DNA of 42,207 nucleotides. Source: JBCAWW01 sp039024315 (GTDB lineage Bacteria; Bacteroidota; Bacteroidia; J057). Positions within the stretch are counted from its first letter, which is position 1. Each line of letters starts with the position of its first letter. The notes below the pieces were generated by a model. That model did not search any database and was not told the DNA's origin. It saw only the letters and a list, made by a program, of their open reading frames with translations. A program made the translations under genes and the position numbers. The DNA is taken from the NCBI GenBank assembly GCA_039024315.1, contig JBCCQN010000048.1, forward strand, positions 1 through 42,207, in the 5' to 3' direction. This document shows positions 1 through 9,925 of the stretch, in pieces.

Positions 1-3000
1 CGCTGCGCTATTGATCCCAAAGTCAGCCAAAGGAGCAGTGAGATTGATATGCTGGAATTTGGTCAAGCTATCGGTACAACCATTGTTGTCAATTACCACT
101 AGCTGAACGTCATAATTACCATTGTTGAGATAGGTATGGATAGGGCTTTGCTGTGTAGAGCTGTTACCATCGCCAAAGTCCCAAGCCCAACTCGCGATGC
201 TCGCGCTGCCGGTGCTCAGATCGACAAAAGAAACTGTCTTACTCGCACAACCGCTGGTATCGCTGGCGGCAAATTCTACGCTTGGGCCATCATTGACTAC
301 TAGGGTATAAGTGGCACTGTCCACACAACCTTGAGCATCCGTTACGGTCAGACTGATCGGATAAATGCCTGCGGTATTGTAAGCCTGAGTGCTGGTCGGG
401 AAAATAGAGGTGTTACCATTGCCAAAGTCCCAATCCCAAGCGGTGATGTTGAGGCCGCTGGTCGAACTATCAGCAAAAGAAACCACAAAAGGCAAGCAGC
501 CAATCGTATCTGAAAGATGAATTTGAGCGTTCGGCGCAGGCAGAATGGTAATAGCCGCACTTTGTACTTCGGTATCTTCGCAGCCTACGGCATCAGTAAT
601 GGTGAGGCTAATATTGTAGGTGCCTGGCGTGCTGTAAAAGTGATTAGGGTTGGCGCCAATAGCAGTCGTGCCATCGCCAAAGTCCCATGCCCAATTTGTG
701 ATGGTCGTATCTCCCGTAGAGGCATCAAAAAAGTCCACTTGAGCCCCCGGGCAACTATTGATAGTAGAGAGACTAAAGTTCGCTTGCGGACCATTAAGGT
801 TGACTGCGCTTGGTTGACTGATGGTATCTTGGCAGCCGTTGATATCGGTTACGGTAAGCGTTACCGTAAAGGTGCCATTATTGTTATAGCTGTGGGTGGG
901 AAATTGCAGGTTAGAGCTGTTGCCATCGCCAAAATCCCAGTTCCACGCGATAGGTGGATTGACGCCATTGCTTTGATCTACAAAACTGACGGGCGTACTG
1001 CTACAACCAATGCCATTGAGGACATTAAAGTTGGCCGTTACCGCAGGGAAAACTTCAACCGTTTCTTGGACGGTGTCTGTACAGCCAAATGCGTCAATTA
1101 CGACTAGGCTGACAGGATAAGTTCCCGGGCCAGGATAGAGGGTAGTCGCGTTGGCGGTGTTCGCGGTATTACCATTGCCAAAGTCGTATTGGTAGCTCAC
1201 GATGGGACTAGCTCCGCTCAACGATTGGTTGAGGACACTGAGATTGGCCGGCATACAAATAGAGTCCAGTGCCTGGAAGGCCGCTATCGGCGGTTGGTAT
1301 ACGGTTACATGTTGGGGGGATACTAGGGTGTCGGCACAGCCGAACACATCCTCCACTATCAAGGATACATCATAAATCCCCACGCTATCATAAACATGGG
1401 TGGGATTTTGGATCGTGGCGCTGTCCCCATCACCAAATGACCATATCCAATTGGCTATCGGGAAGTTACTGACCACATTAGGGCTAAAGTCTACCGTTTG
1501 CGTTGGGCAGTCAGGGCTGGCATTTGAGCTAAAATTAGCCGCAGGACGCACTAAATTCACTAGGTCTGCCTGTGTCATGGTCGCGCTACAGCCATGGATG
1601 TCCACCACGGTGAGGCTAACATCATAGGTGCCATCATTGGTGTAGGTATGGATAGGGTTGGTTTGCGTCGAAGTGGCCCCATCACCAAAGTCCCAAAACC
1701 AGCTAGCCAAGGCACTAGTGCCTCCTGCTAGACTGACAAATTGTACATCTCTCGGTGCACAACCTACGGTTGGGGCAGCCGTGAAATCCACAGTGGGAAG
1801 ATCTCTTACTGTAATGGTAGTGAAGGCACTGTCTTGACAGCCCGCAGCATCGGTTACGATTAATTTTACAGTAAAACTACCTGCAATATTGAAGGAATGG
1901 AAAGGAAACTGCTGAGTCGAAATGCCTCCATCTCCAAAATCCCAAAAATAGCTCAAATTGGTAGCAGCCACTGAGGTATTGGCAAAGAGCACCTGCAAAG
2001 GCAGACAACCATCCGAGGCTGAAGGAGTAAAGATCGCTTGCGGCGGATTAGTCACAAGGACCGGTGCGGCCGCACTGATACTATCGACACAACCATTGGC
2101 ATCGGTCGCAATCAGTGTCGGCACATACAGTCCGGGGGTGCTATATACATGCAATGGATCCGTAGCGGCGGCAATGCTGCCGTCGCCAAACTTCCATTCG
2201 TAGCTGACAATAGGAATGGCACTCGTTGAGGCATTACTAAACTGGACCGGATCGCCGAGACAGAGGGTATCTTGGCTGCTTAAGAAAGCAGGATTGGGGC
2301 CACCTAAGCTGACTACACTGTCAGGACTGGGTATGGCCACCACACAACCTGCGGTATCTTGGATGAGGAGTAGCGGAAAAGCTACTGTATCCTGCGTGTA
2401 AGTATGAGTCGTAGTTTGCCCAAAGCCTAAAGCACCGTCGCCAAAATCCCAAGTCCAACTAATCGCGCTATCGGTACTTGCAGTAAAGGTCACATCTAGC
2501 GGGCTACAACCCGTGATAGGACTCATCGAAAAGCTGCCGCTTGGGCCTGATAGATTAATCAGATCGGGCATGGTAATCGTATCGCTACATCCTTGGTCTG
2601 TAGTAACGACAAGTGTTACATCAAAGTCGCCGGGGATATTATAGATTTTGCTAGGGTTAGCTAAAGTGGAGGTACTGCCATCACCAAAGTCCCAGAACCA
2701 GCTAGTAACAGTTGGACTGGAGAGGTCAGTAAAATTGACGGTCAAGGGTGGGCAAGCTTGCTGCGTAGGATTGGCAAAGAAATTTGCCGCTGGCAACCCA
2801 ATACTTACCAAGTTTTGTTTGATGGTATTACTGACACAGCCGTTAACATCGGTTACAGTTAGACTGACAGTATAGGTGCCGTTGGGTGGGTAAGCATGTA
2901 CGGGATTGACAGCAGAGGAGGTAGTCCCGTCCCCAAAATCCCACAGATAAGAGTTGCCAACGCCTGTAGACAGGTTAGTAAAAGAAGTAAGCGCTCCTGG

Positions 3001-5622
3001 GCAGCTGATCGTATCAGTCGTAATAAAATCAGCGGTCGGGAAGGTAGGGTTAAGGTAATTGGCAAGCGTTAGCGTATCGACGCAGCCTTGATTGTCCGCC
3101 ACTACTAGCGAGACATCATAGCTACCGATTTGATTGTAAGTATAACTAGGGTTTTGGGAGAAGGAAGTGCCGCCATCACCAAAATCCCAAGACCAGCCAG
3201 TGATAAAGGTTCCCGCAGGGAAGGTGGTCGAAAGATCAGTAAAATTGACCCCAAGAGGAGCGCATCCCGTACTGACATCGACGCTAAATTGCGCCTGCGG
3301 CCCGAAGATATCCATTAGCGCGGGCATAATCAGGGTGTCCGCACAACCGTTGTTGTTATTGACGATGAGCGTTACGTCAAATAGTCCAGGGGTCGTATAA
3401 GTATGAGTAGGGTTAGCAGCGGTCGAGGTATTGCCATCGCCAAAATCCCAGAAGTAGGTGTTGGCGAAAGTAGAATTATTGGTAAAGTTGACAGGCAAGC
3501 CTACGCAGCCCGTATTGCTACTAGCGGTAAAGTTTGCCGTAGGCGGAAAGATATCCAGCGTTTGTGAGTATTGATCCGTACAGCCTGTAGAGTCATTGAT
3601 GACTGTCAGGGTAATGGTATAGCTTCCTAATCCTGTATAAGTGTGAACTGGATTTTGTACACTATCAGTAGTGCCGTCGCCAAAATCCCAGACCCAGCGT
3701 TGTGGCTCTACGGATTGATCAATAAAATTGACGGTCAAAGGCACTGTACAGCCCGTATTGGGGGTCATGGCAAAATCGGCAAGTGGGCTGAGTACCTCAA
3801 CACAATCAGTCCAGATTAGCGTATCATAGCAGCCAAAGTGCCCTACGATCAGCGTTACATCAAAAAAGCCGGTATCGACATAAGAGTGGACTGGATTAGG
3901 GCCCATACCCATCGTGCCATCACCAAAGAACCAGATAAATTCGTTGCCAATGCTGCTCAGATCTTGAAAAGAAACAATGTCCTCTGCACAGACCGCCGCA
4001 GGACTTCGTGTAAAGTTTACTACTGGCTTTTGGCCTGCTTGGATAAAGGAAAATAAAGCCGTGTCTCTACAGCCTCCTACCGTCTGAACGATGAGATTGA
4101 CATCATACTGCCCCGCATTGGTATAAGTATGGGTGGGGTTCTGTAAAAAAGAGCTTCCCCCATCTCCAAAGTCCCAGATGTAGGCATTGATGCTATCAAA
4201 AAGCGTCGTGCTTAGATCAAGAAAATCAACATTTAGCGGCAAACATCCTGCAATCGTATCGGGGACAAAGTCCGCAATGGGAGCTACAATTTGCACGTAG
4301 TTTGGCTGAACCAAAGTATCTGAGCAGCCAAAACCATTGGTAACCGCCAGACTCACATCGTAAATGCCAAGGTTGTTGTAAACATGTGATGGACTAGGAG
4401 CCGTAGCGGTATTGCCATCGCCAAAGTCCCACGCCCAACTGATCGCATCAGCCGAGGAAGCATCTATAAAATTGACTATCAATGGTGCTTGACAATCAGT
4501 AGGATCACTACTGGTAAAGGCAGCGTTCGGCGAAGGCTGAACCTCCACATAAGCTGTCCGCACCAAAGTGTCCGTACAACCCGCCCCACTTAGTGCCACT
4601 AGACTGACAGTGTAAGTACCGGGAGTGGTGTAGGCGTGCGTGGGATTGGGGCCGGTGAAAGTAGTACCGTCTCCCAGATCCCACACATAATTTTGAGCGC
4701 CTACGGACAGGTTAATGAAATTTAGGGTCTGCCCAACACAGACCAGGGTGTCTGCCAATGAAAAATTGGCTACAGGTGTTTGCAGTTGGACCGCAAGGGT
4801 CTGACTGAGCGTATCCGCGCACCCATTCGGATCACTCAGTATGAGCATAACAGGGTAGTTGCCTGCATTAGCGTAAATATGCGTAGGATTGGTTTGGGCC
4901 GAAAAAGCACCATCGCCAAAATCCCAAGTGTAATTGTAGCTACCAGCAGGACTTACAACAGAGTTAAAAGAATAAGCATACGGCAGTTGACAAGGATTTG
5001 TAGCAGTTGCCGTAATACTGAGGCTAGGGGGATCACTCGCGACTACGTGATCAGCTAATGATAAAGTAGAAGAACAGCCATTTGCATCAGTCACGACTAG
5101 TGTTAGATCATAAGAGCCAGCACTAGCATACGTATGGGTTGGGTTTTGTTGCGAAGAGAGGTTACCGTCGCCAAAGTCCCAGCTCCATGCATTGATGGGG
5201 CCATCGCCAGGCGTACTAAGGTCGGCAAAATTCACCGTGAGGGGCGCACAGCCTCCAATGGGCGTAGCACTCAAGTTGACCACAGGGTCAGCAAAGACGG
5301 TGATATAGGCAGTCTTAGTCTCCGTATCAGTATTGAAACCATCAGAGACAGTCAGACTCACGGTATAAGTACCGGGATTGACATATATAACCCCAGGATT
5401 GGTCAAGGTAGAAGTGTTACCATTGCCAAAATCCCAGAAGTATGAGTTGACAGGGCCAGTAGCATTACTAAAAAACTGGACCGTCAACGGGCTACAACCC
5501 GCTTGGGTCGTAGAGTTAAAGTCTGCCGTTACTTGGGCAGAAGTTTGGTTAGCAAAGAAGGCGAAAATCAGGACCCAACAGCTTACGATTTCACGTCGGA
5601 AACGTGCGCATTCGTGTAGCAT
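1..5622 (-). CDS. Giant secreted PKD-repeat protein, 3' end outside window
   Basis: The minus frame is open from the ATG at 5622 to the window edge: 1874 codons with no stop seen. Residues 1-30 form a signal peptide (charged start, hydrophobic WVLIFAFFA, then SAQ). The rest is a tandem array of PKD domains of about 82-85 residues. I count 22 copies of the core WDFGDG motif or a variant (WDFGNG, YDFGNG, WSFGDG, WFFGDG, WDLGDG), each followed by an NPxHxY-type strand and a GxYxVxLxVxDxxGC ending. PKD domains are Ig-like beta sandwiches common in Bacteroidota adhesins and T9SS cargo; a sorting domain would be expected at the missing C-terminus. Role inferred: cell-surface adhesion or extracellular matrix. 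Plus-strand open frames here are shadows of the repeat. Confidence 0.9.
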   Translation of the reverse strand, partial: MLHECARFRREIVSCWVLIFAFFANQTSAQVTADFNSTTQAGCSPLTVQFFSNATGPVNSYFWDFGNGNTSTLTNPGVIYVNPGTYTVSLTVSDGFNTDTETKTAYITVFADPVVNLSATPIGGCAPLTVNFADLSTPGDGPINAWSWDFGDGNLSSQQNPTHTYASAGSYDLTLVVTDANGCSSTLSLADHVVASDPPSLSITATATNPCQLPYAYSFNSVVSPAGSYNYTWDFGDGAFSAQTNPTHIYANAGNYPVMLILSDPNGCADTLSQTLAVQLQTPVANFSLADTLVCVGQTLNFINLSVGAQNYVWDLGDGTTFTGPNPTHAYTTPGTYTVSLVALSGAGCTDTLVRTAYVEVQPSPNAAFTSSDPTDCQAPLIVNFIDASSADAISWAWDFGDGNTATAPSPSHVYNNLGIYDVSLAVTNGFGCSDTLVQPNYVQIVAPIADFVPDTIAGCLPLNVDFLDLSTTLFDSINAYIWDFGDGGSSFLQNPTHTYTNAGQYDVNLIVQTVGGCRDTALFSFIQAGQKPVVNFTRSPAAVCAEDIVSFQDLSSIGNEFIWFFGDGTMGMGPNPVHSYVDTGFFDVTLIVGHFGCYDTLIWTDCVEVLSPLADFAMTPNTGCTVPLTVNFIDQSVEPQRWVWDFGDGTTDSVQNPVHTYTGLGSYTITLTVINDSTGCTDQYSQTLDIFPPTANFTASSNTGCVGLPVNFTNNSTFANTYFWDFGDGNTSTAANPTHTYTTPGLFDVTLIVNNNNGCADTLIMPALMDIFGPQAQFSVDVSTGCAPLGVNFTDLSTTFPAGTFITGWSWDFGDGGTSFSQNPSYTYNQIGSYDVSLVVADNQGCVDTLTLANYLNPTFPTADFITTDTISCPGALTSFTNLSTGVGNSYLWDFGDGTTSSAVNPVHAYPPNGTYTVSLTVTDVNGCVSNTIKQNLVSIGLPAANFFANPTQQACPPLTVNFTDLSSPTVTSWFWDFGDGSTSTLANPSKIYNIPGDFDVTLVVTTDQGCSDTITMPDLINLSGPSGSFSMSPITGCSPLDVTFTASTDSAISWTWDFGDGALGFGQTTTHTYTQDTVAFPLLLIQDTAGCVVAIPSPDSVVSLGGPNPAFLSSQDTLCLGDPVQFSNASTSAIPIVSYEWKFGDGSIAAATDPLHVYSTPGLYVPTLIATDANGCVDSISAAAPVLVTNPPQAIFTPSASDGCLPLQVLFANTSVAATNLSYFWDFGDGGISTQQFPFHSFNIAGSFTVKLIVTDAAGCQDSAFTTITVRDLPTVDFTAAPTVGCAPRDVQFVSLAGGTSALASWFWDFGDGATSTQTNPIHTYTNDGTYDVSLTVVDIHGCSATMTQADLVNLVRPAANFSSNASPDCPTQTVDFSPNVVSNFPIANWIWSFGDGDSATIQNPTHVYDSVGIYDVSLIVEDVFGCADTLVSPQHVTVYQPPIAAFQALDSICMPANLSVLNQSLSGASPIVSYQYDFGNGNTANTANATTLYPGPGTYPVSLVVIDAFGCTDTVQETVEVFPAVTANFNVLNGIGCSSTPVSFVDQSNGVNPPIAWNWDFGDGNSSNLQFPTHSYNNNGTFTVTLTVTDINGCQDTISQPSAVNLNGPQANFSLSTINSCPGAQVDFFDASTGDTTITNWAWDFGDGTTAIGANPNHFYSTPGTYNISLTITDAVGCEDTEVQSAAITILPAPNAQIHLSDTIGCLPFVVSFADSSTSGLNITAWDWDFGNGNTSIFPTSTQAYNTAGIYPISLTVTDAQGCVDSATYTLVVNDGPSVEFAASDTSGCASKTVSFVDLSTGSASIASWAWDFGDGNSSTQQSPIHTYLNNGNYDVQLVVIDNNGCTDSLTKFQHINLTAPLADFGINSAA

Positions 5623-5998
5623 TCTACGTTAGAATAAAGCGTTAAGGTGTTCGCTATTGGATTTTAATACCCCGCTACGGTTGTTACCGCAGACATGTAA
5701 GACCTTACAAAGACCGTGAAAATTTCACGCTGCCAAAAAACTCCGCTTGTAATAATTTGCGCCCTTTTGGTAGGAAATAATGCTCGAACTAGCCATATAA
5801 GTGCATAAACAACAATCCATTTATATGAAATATGCGAATTCAGAAAGGTAAGAAATCCTACAATTTGTGCGAAAAGGCGAGGAAATGAGTGAGGCACCTT
5901 GTCTATGCCATAGGACAGCAGTGGAGCATTATGATGAAAGATTTTTCTGAAAAGTGTAGAAAAATGAGAAAGGTTTTCTTAAAGCGAGAGCCCTAAAT
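5623..5998. other. Gene-free interval upstream of the PKD gene
   Basis: No convincing gene was found. A 77-codon minus frame at 5664-5897 lacks family features and I do not call it. The interval should hold the promoter and leader of the PKD gene. It contains a 15-nt palindrome at 5715-5729 with 7-bp arms (CGTGAAA/TTTCACG), about 95 nt before the ATG, which could be an operator or leader hairpin. I found no clear TAnnTTTG promoter element. Confidence 0.5.
5715..5729. promoter_or_regulatory. Short palindrome upstream of PKD gene
   Basis: CGTGAAAATTTCACG has perfect 7-bp arms around a single A, about 95 nt upstream of the PKD gene start. It may be a regulator-binding site. Only the symmetry is observed; function is a guess. 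Confidence 0.3.
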
Positions 5999-5999
5999 G

Positions 6000-6039
6000 C
6001 ACAAAGACACAGAGTATCTAATCACTCCGTGTCTTTGTG
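6000..6039 (-). terminator. Long hairpin downstream of PNGase F-like gene
   Basis: The arms at 6000-6014 (CACAAAGACACAGAG) and 6025-6039 (CTCCGTGTCTTTGTG) pair over 15 positions with one non-Watson-Crick position, around a 10-nt loop. It begins 24 nt after the stop of the gene ending at 6063. There is no U tract, so rho-independent termination is uncertain; it could also stabilise the 3' end of the mRNA. CCCTAAAT flanks both sides as a short direct repeat, so a small mobile or dispersed repeat is another possibility. Confidence 0.5.
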
Positions 6040-6062
6040 TCCCTAAATTTATGCAGGAAGTT

Positions 6063-8576
6063 TTATCTCCTGATTTCTAGTATTTTTGTTTGTTGTCCTT
6101 CGGGCAACGCAACGTTGACCATATAGCGACCATTAGGCAAGTGGCTTAGATCCATGCTATAGCGCTGATCAACAAACTCTAGTCCGGTAAATACAGCTAA
6201 GCGTTTGCCGAGGGCATCTAACACTACGATGCGGACCTGCTGCGCAGAACGCCCATCCAAACCGCTAATCATTACCTCTACCTGACCAGAACTCGGGTTG
6301 GGATAGAGACTCAGACCGAGATCGGTCAGTGATTCTTCCACTGAAGTGATCGCCGCCGTATCCAATGGACTATCCCCAAAGTTGATGATGCTAGAAGCCA
6401 CGATCAAATGCGGATTAAAACCATCATTACAATCGGGACAAGTCTGTCCACTCACGCAATTAGGGTTATTGACATGGCAAAGGTCCACATAGTTCTCATC
6501 AAATTTATAGCCCAGAGAAGCGGTGCCATTGGCGATATAGGGTGTCATATCAAAATCAAACCAAGGCGAAATCGCCCCTGGACAGAAACCAGCTCGGTCA
6601 AAGAACCAAGTGCCGTTTTGCGGTGAACATCCATCTGGATTAGGATTACAGGTCAACCAATTGTTTTGCGCAAAGGTCTCTACCCCATCTACCCAAATGT
6701 GGTGCGTAGTATTGAAAAATTCTGCGGCATTACTGGTATTATTATCTCCCCAGCCGTGCCCACTACTAATAAGCTTAAACTTGGCCTCTTGACTATTAGG
6801 GAAGAATTTCACCATTCTATCATCGACTGGCTGCAGATTGCCCGGATTACCAAAGTCAAAATCTTGATGCCATACCGGATCAATTTTGCTATAAGTATAG
6901 GTCGGTACCCCCGGGCGATAATCTAAACGTAGCTCGTATTCAAAACCATTGTCAAAAGTCTCGCAACTCATGCGAAAACGAATCTTGCCCTGCAAAGCAG
7001 ACATGAAATCGGTTACGTCTATCGTATGAGAACAAGGCACTCCGTAAGGGGTGATATAACGAATGATCTCCACCCAATTGCCTTCATGTGTTTGAAGCTC
7101 AACTTTGGCTACGCGGTCCCAAGGACCACAACCACCAGGAGGACAGCTAACATCTAAGGTCGCCGTGATCTGATCATATGAGCCAAGGAAGGAAGGTAAC
7201 TCGGCTTCCACTTCTTCTGCGATCACTGTGCTGTTGATCCAAACCCCCGAAAAAGCCGTATCCATCACACTGGGGGCGGCAGCAATCACATTGATCGTTG
7301 CTTGGGAAGTGCCAATCGCCCCAAAGTTATTACTCGCCTTAGCCGTTAAAGTATAAGTCCCGTGCGCAGGTGGCAGCCAATAAGCCGTATAAAAACCATT
7401 GCCCCAATGCTTAGCCGGCACGGTCTCACCGTCAATTTCAAACTCGACGCCAGTTACAGATAAGAGTTCAGCGAAGTCGGTTGTCGCAATCGCTGCCAAA
7501 TGAATTTGCTTCAAAAAAGGCACGTTTACGTCCCCTTCCAGTGGATTACGAAGCTCTACCAAAGGAACGGTAACTTGAGGATCTACCACGGTGAAAGACT
7601 TAAATACATCTGCCGCGGGGCTAAAGGTGCCATCTCCTGGCTGACTCGCTTTGATCACCACATCCCCAGCCATACCATTGAGGGTTACGGTGCTGCCACT
7701 AACTGTCGCTGGACCTGACTCGACGGTAAAAGTGACCGGTAGATTGGAGCTAGCCGCTGCGGTCAAATCAAATGGCGCATCTGTAATCAGTTTATTGGGT
7801 ATTTCATCAAAAGAGATCGCCTGGAAACCCGTTTGCAGCATCCCCGCGAAGTTAGAGGTGCTACCGGTCATGGCAAAACCAATCAAATCCGCATCTCTAT
7901 TGCCACCATCTACTTCTGAAATGAGCTTAGTGATAGAGGTATTATCCCCACCTGGAGCGCCTTGGTTCATTTTATAGTAAAGCTGCAGATTGGCTTCGCT
8001 ACCTGTCAACTCGTTGGAAATCATATCCTGTATATCAGCCTGCGTCAAGGCTTTGTCCCAAACAGAGACCTCATCCGCGCGACCGCCGAAGTAGAAGTTT
8101 AGGTTGGCCAAGATGCTTCGCCCAATCGTAAAGGGGATATTTGTATCCGAAATAGTACCAGATGCAGGCGAGCTCCCACGCAAGGTTCCATCGATATAGA
8201 GACTGACCGCACTACCATCATACACCCAAGCGACATGCTGCCACACTCCCGGCAAAATGGTAAAAGCCGGCCCCACATATTCGTGGAGACCCGTACTGGT
8301 TTGGAGGCGACATTCTAGCGTACCATCGGCCAATTGGATGAGGTAAAAACCATTGCTGCTCCCTCTAAAACCAATCATCCCCTGTCCATAAGCCAGTTGA
8401 TCAGTATAAAACCAACCCGCCATCGAAATCGTGGTGCTGTTGGCGATATATTGGGAAGCTCCATCTAAGCGCACATAATCATCATTGCGATCAAAGTGGA
8501 GATATTGGTTGGACTGGGCTAAACCTAAGCTAGCCGTCGCACAAAAAAGACATAGTAATAGTAGAATTCGTTTCAT
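6063..8576 (-). CDS. Secreted LamG / PNGase F-like glycoamidase with T9SS sorting domain
   Basis: 837 residues. Order: signal peptide 1-21; LamG/concanavalin-like domain about 25-205; two Ig-like segments about 252-332 and 338-432; a region like peptide-N-glycosidase F about 436-735; T9SS type A sorting domain about 752-837 (YPNPSSG... LPNGRYMV). The PNGase F assignment rests on GCGPWDR (482-488), SGHGWG near 605-610, AEFFN (618-622) and many paired cysteines. In the family, one Asp and two Glu act; D487 and E619 are candidate equivalents by motif, not by alignment. PNGase F releases N-glycans by cleaving the Asn-GlcNAc amide bond, so the predicted role is extracellular or cell-surface attack on glycoproteins, with LamG perhaps binding glycans. 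It starts 27 nt after the rarA stop and is probably the last gene of the operon. Confidence 0.82.
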   Translation of the reverse strand: MKRILLLLCLFCATASLGLAQSNQYLHFDRNDDYVRLDGASQYIANSTTISMAGWFYTDQLAYGQGMIGFRGSSNGFYLIQLADGTLECRLQTSTGLHEYVGPAFTILPGVWQHVAWVYDGSAVSLYIDGTLRGSSPASGTISDTNIPFTIGRSILANLNFYFGGRADEVSVWDKALTQADIQDMISNELTGSEANLQLYYKMNQGAPGGDNTSITKLISEVDGGNRDADLIGFAMTGSTSNFAGMLQTGFQAISFDEIPNKLITDAPFDLTAAASSNLPVTFTVESGPATVSGSTVTLNGMAGDVVIKASQPGDGTFSPAADVFKSFTVVDPQVTVPLVELRNPLEGDVNVPFLKQIHLAAIATTDFAELLSVTGVEFEIDGETVPAKHWGNGFYTAYWLPPAHGTYTLTAKASNNFGAIGTSQATINVIAAAPSVMDTAFSGVWINSTVIAEEVEAELPSFLGSYDQITATLDVSCPPGGCGPWDRVAKVELQTHEGNWVEIIRYITPYGVPCSHTIDVTDFMSALQGKIRFRMSCETFDNGFEYELRLDYRPGVPTYTYSKIDPVWHQDFDFGNPGNLQPVDDRMVKFFPNSQEAKFKLISSGHGWGDNNTSNAAEFFNTTHHIWVDGVETFAQNNWLTCNPNPDGCSPQNGTWFFDRAGFCPGAISPWFDFDMTPYIANGTASLGYKFDENYVDLCHVNNPNCVSGQTCPDCNDGFNPHLIVASSIINFGDSPLDTAAITSVEESLTDLGLSLYPNPSSGQVEVMISGLDGRSAQQVRIVVLDALGKRLAVFTGLEFVDQRYSMDLSHLPNGRYMVNVALPEGQQTKILEIRR

Positions 8577-8603
8577 ATGCTAGGGTTCTTTTAAGACCGT
8601 AAT

Positions 8604-9899
8604 TTACTGATATTTTCCATCCCAGTTTTCCTTCAGAAAGCGACGGATTTTCTTCTCTGAGCCAATTTCTTTTGGGTGATAAAACTGCTGACCTGCAATT
8701 TCATCAGGCAAAAATTCCTGATGATTTTTTTCGTCTTGATGATCATGAGAGTATTTATAGCCCTTCCCATAATTCATGTTTTTCATCATTTTGGTAGGGG
8801 CGTTTCGCAGATGCAAAGGGATGGGGTAGGCGGGGTTTTGTTTCACAAAACGCATCGCATCATTGATAGCAGTATAGGCCGCATTACTTTTTTCAGAAGT
8901 AGCGAGATAAGTCGTGATTTGGGATAAAATAATCCTTGCTTCTGGCATACCAATAACATTGACACTTTGGAAGGCCGCATTTGCGAGGAGCAAGGCATTC
9001 GGATTGGCATTGCCGATGTCTTCTGAAGCTAATATGATCAGTCGCCGAGCAATAAATTTGATATCCTCTCCCCCGTCCAGCATGCGTGCCAAATAATATA
9101 CAGCTGCGTTCGGGTCTCCCCCCCTGATGGATTTGATAAAGGCCGAGATCACATCATAATGCATCTCCCCGCCTTTGTCATAAAGGGCGACATTTTCTTG
9201 GGCCGCTGCCATCAGAGCTTCGTCGGTCAAGACGATTGGATCTTCATTGTCATGTACATTGACAAAGATTTCAAGCAGTGTCAGACTCTTGCGGGCATCA
9301 CCTCCGGCAATCCGAAAAATAGCGCCGATCTCCTTGAGTGCGATATTGAGCTCAGAGAGGATTTCGTCCTTTTCGATGGCATAGGTGAGTAGTTCACGGA
9401 CTTCTTCTTCGGTCAAGGCGTTGAGTACGTAGACTTGAGAGCGAGAAAGTAGAGCCGCATTGACTTCGAAAGAGGGATTTTCAGTCGTAGCACCAATGAG
9501 GGTGATACGGCCTTTTTCTACCGCCCCGAGCAAGGAATCCTGCTGGGCTTTATTGAAGCGATGAATCTCATCAATAAAGAGGATCGTTCCGGGACGGCCC
9601 TCCGCAAATTTCAAAACGGCCCGTACATCTTTGACCCCTGATCCTACCGCGCTCAGTTGCCGGAAGGGCCGCTGCGCGGAACGAGCAATTATTTGTGCCA
9701 GCGTCGTCTTGCCAATCCCTGGAGGCCCCCAAAAGATCATCGAAGGAATCCGCTTGTTTTCAATGGCTCTCATAAAGGAAGAACCTGCTTCCAAAAGATG
9801 CTTTTGTCCGATAACTTCCGTGAGCGTCTGTGGCCGCACACGTTCGGCCAAAGGAGGGAGGTGGCTAGAGCTGGGACTCGTCGGCTCAAAAAGGTTCAT
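8604..9899 (-). CDS. rarA: Replication-associated recombination protein A (AAA+ ATPase)
   Basis: 431 residues, normal family length. Walker A GPPGIGKT at about 58-65 and Walker B LFIDEIHRF at about 107-115 are intact. GATTENPSFEVN, LLSRSQVY and the C-terminal PxHLRNAPTKMM region are typical of RarA/MgsA/WRNIP1. The ATG at 9899 is preferred over an in-frame TTG at 9908. RarA is a cytosolic tetrameric ATPase that acts at stalled replication forks with single-strand DNA-binding protein and recombination factors. The start is 26 nt after the stop of the T9SS protein gene, suggesting cotranscription with secreted-protein genes, an odd setting for a housekeeping gene. A GCGTT-hairpin mini-repeat variant lies in the coding sequence at 9669-9684. 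Confidence 0.95.
   Translation of the reverse strand: MNLFEPTSPSSSHLPPLAERVRPQTLTEVIGQKHLLEAGSSFMRAIENKRIPSMIFWGPPGIGKTTLAQIIARSAQRPFRQLSAVGSGVKDVRAVLKFAEGRPGTILFIDEIHRFNKAQQDSLLGAVEKGRITLIGATTENPSFEVNAALLSRSQVYVLNALTEEEVRELLTYAIEKDEILSELNIALKEIGAIFRIAGGDARKSLTLLEIFVNVHDNEDPIVLTDEALMAAAQENVALYDKGGEMHYDVISAFIKSIRGGDPNAAVYYLARMLDGGEDIKFIARRLIILASEDIGNANPNALLLANAAFQSVNVIGMPEARIILSQITTYLATSEKSNAAYTAINDAMRFVKQNPAYPIPLHLRNAPTKMMKNMNYGKGYKYSHDHQDEKNHQEFLPDEIAGQQFYHPKEIGSEKKIRRFLKENWDGKYQ
9669..9684 (-). repeat. GCGTT-hairpin mini-repeat
   Basis: TCGTTCCGCGCAGCGG: stem CCGC/GCGG, loop GCA, within rarA. The first base of GCGTT is T here. Confidence 0.55.
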
Positions 9900-9925
9900 A
9901 AGCCCCAATTTCGCAAATTATTTGA

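Noticed and set aside
525..540. GCGTTCGGCGCAGGC and the similar site near 4523
   Set aside because: The stem is not complementary and both sites encode the repeated APNA/SPNA linker of PKD domains.
517..1107. Plus-strand open frame of 196 codons and similar ones at 4780-5058 and 5134-5445
   Set aside because: They are antisense shadows of the PKD repeats; their repeated protein motifs are reverse-complement readings of WDFGDG.
1..5622. Possible CRISPR or tandem DNA repeat array from the evenly spaced similar 17-mers
   Set aside because: Spacing is about 250 bp, units are diverged and the minus frame is open throughout; these are protein domain repeats.
5664..5897. 77-codon minus-strand frame with hydrophobic content
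   Set aside because: No family match, no clear ribosome signal, and it lies in the leader region of the PKD gene.
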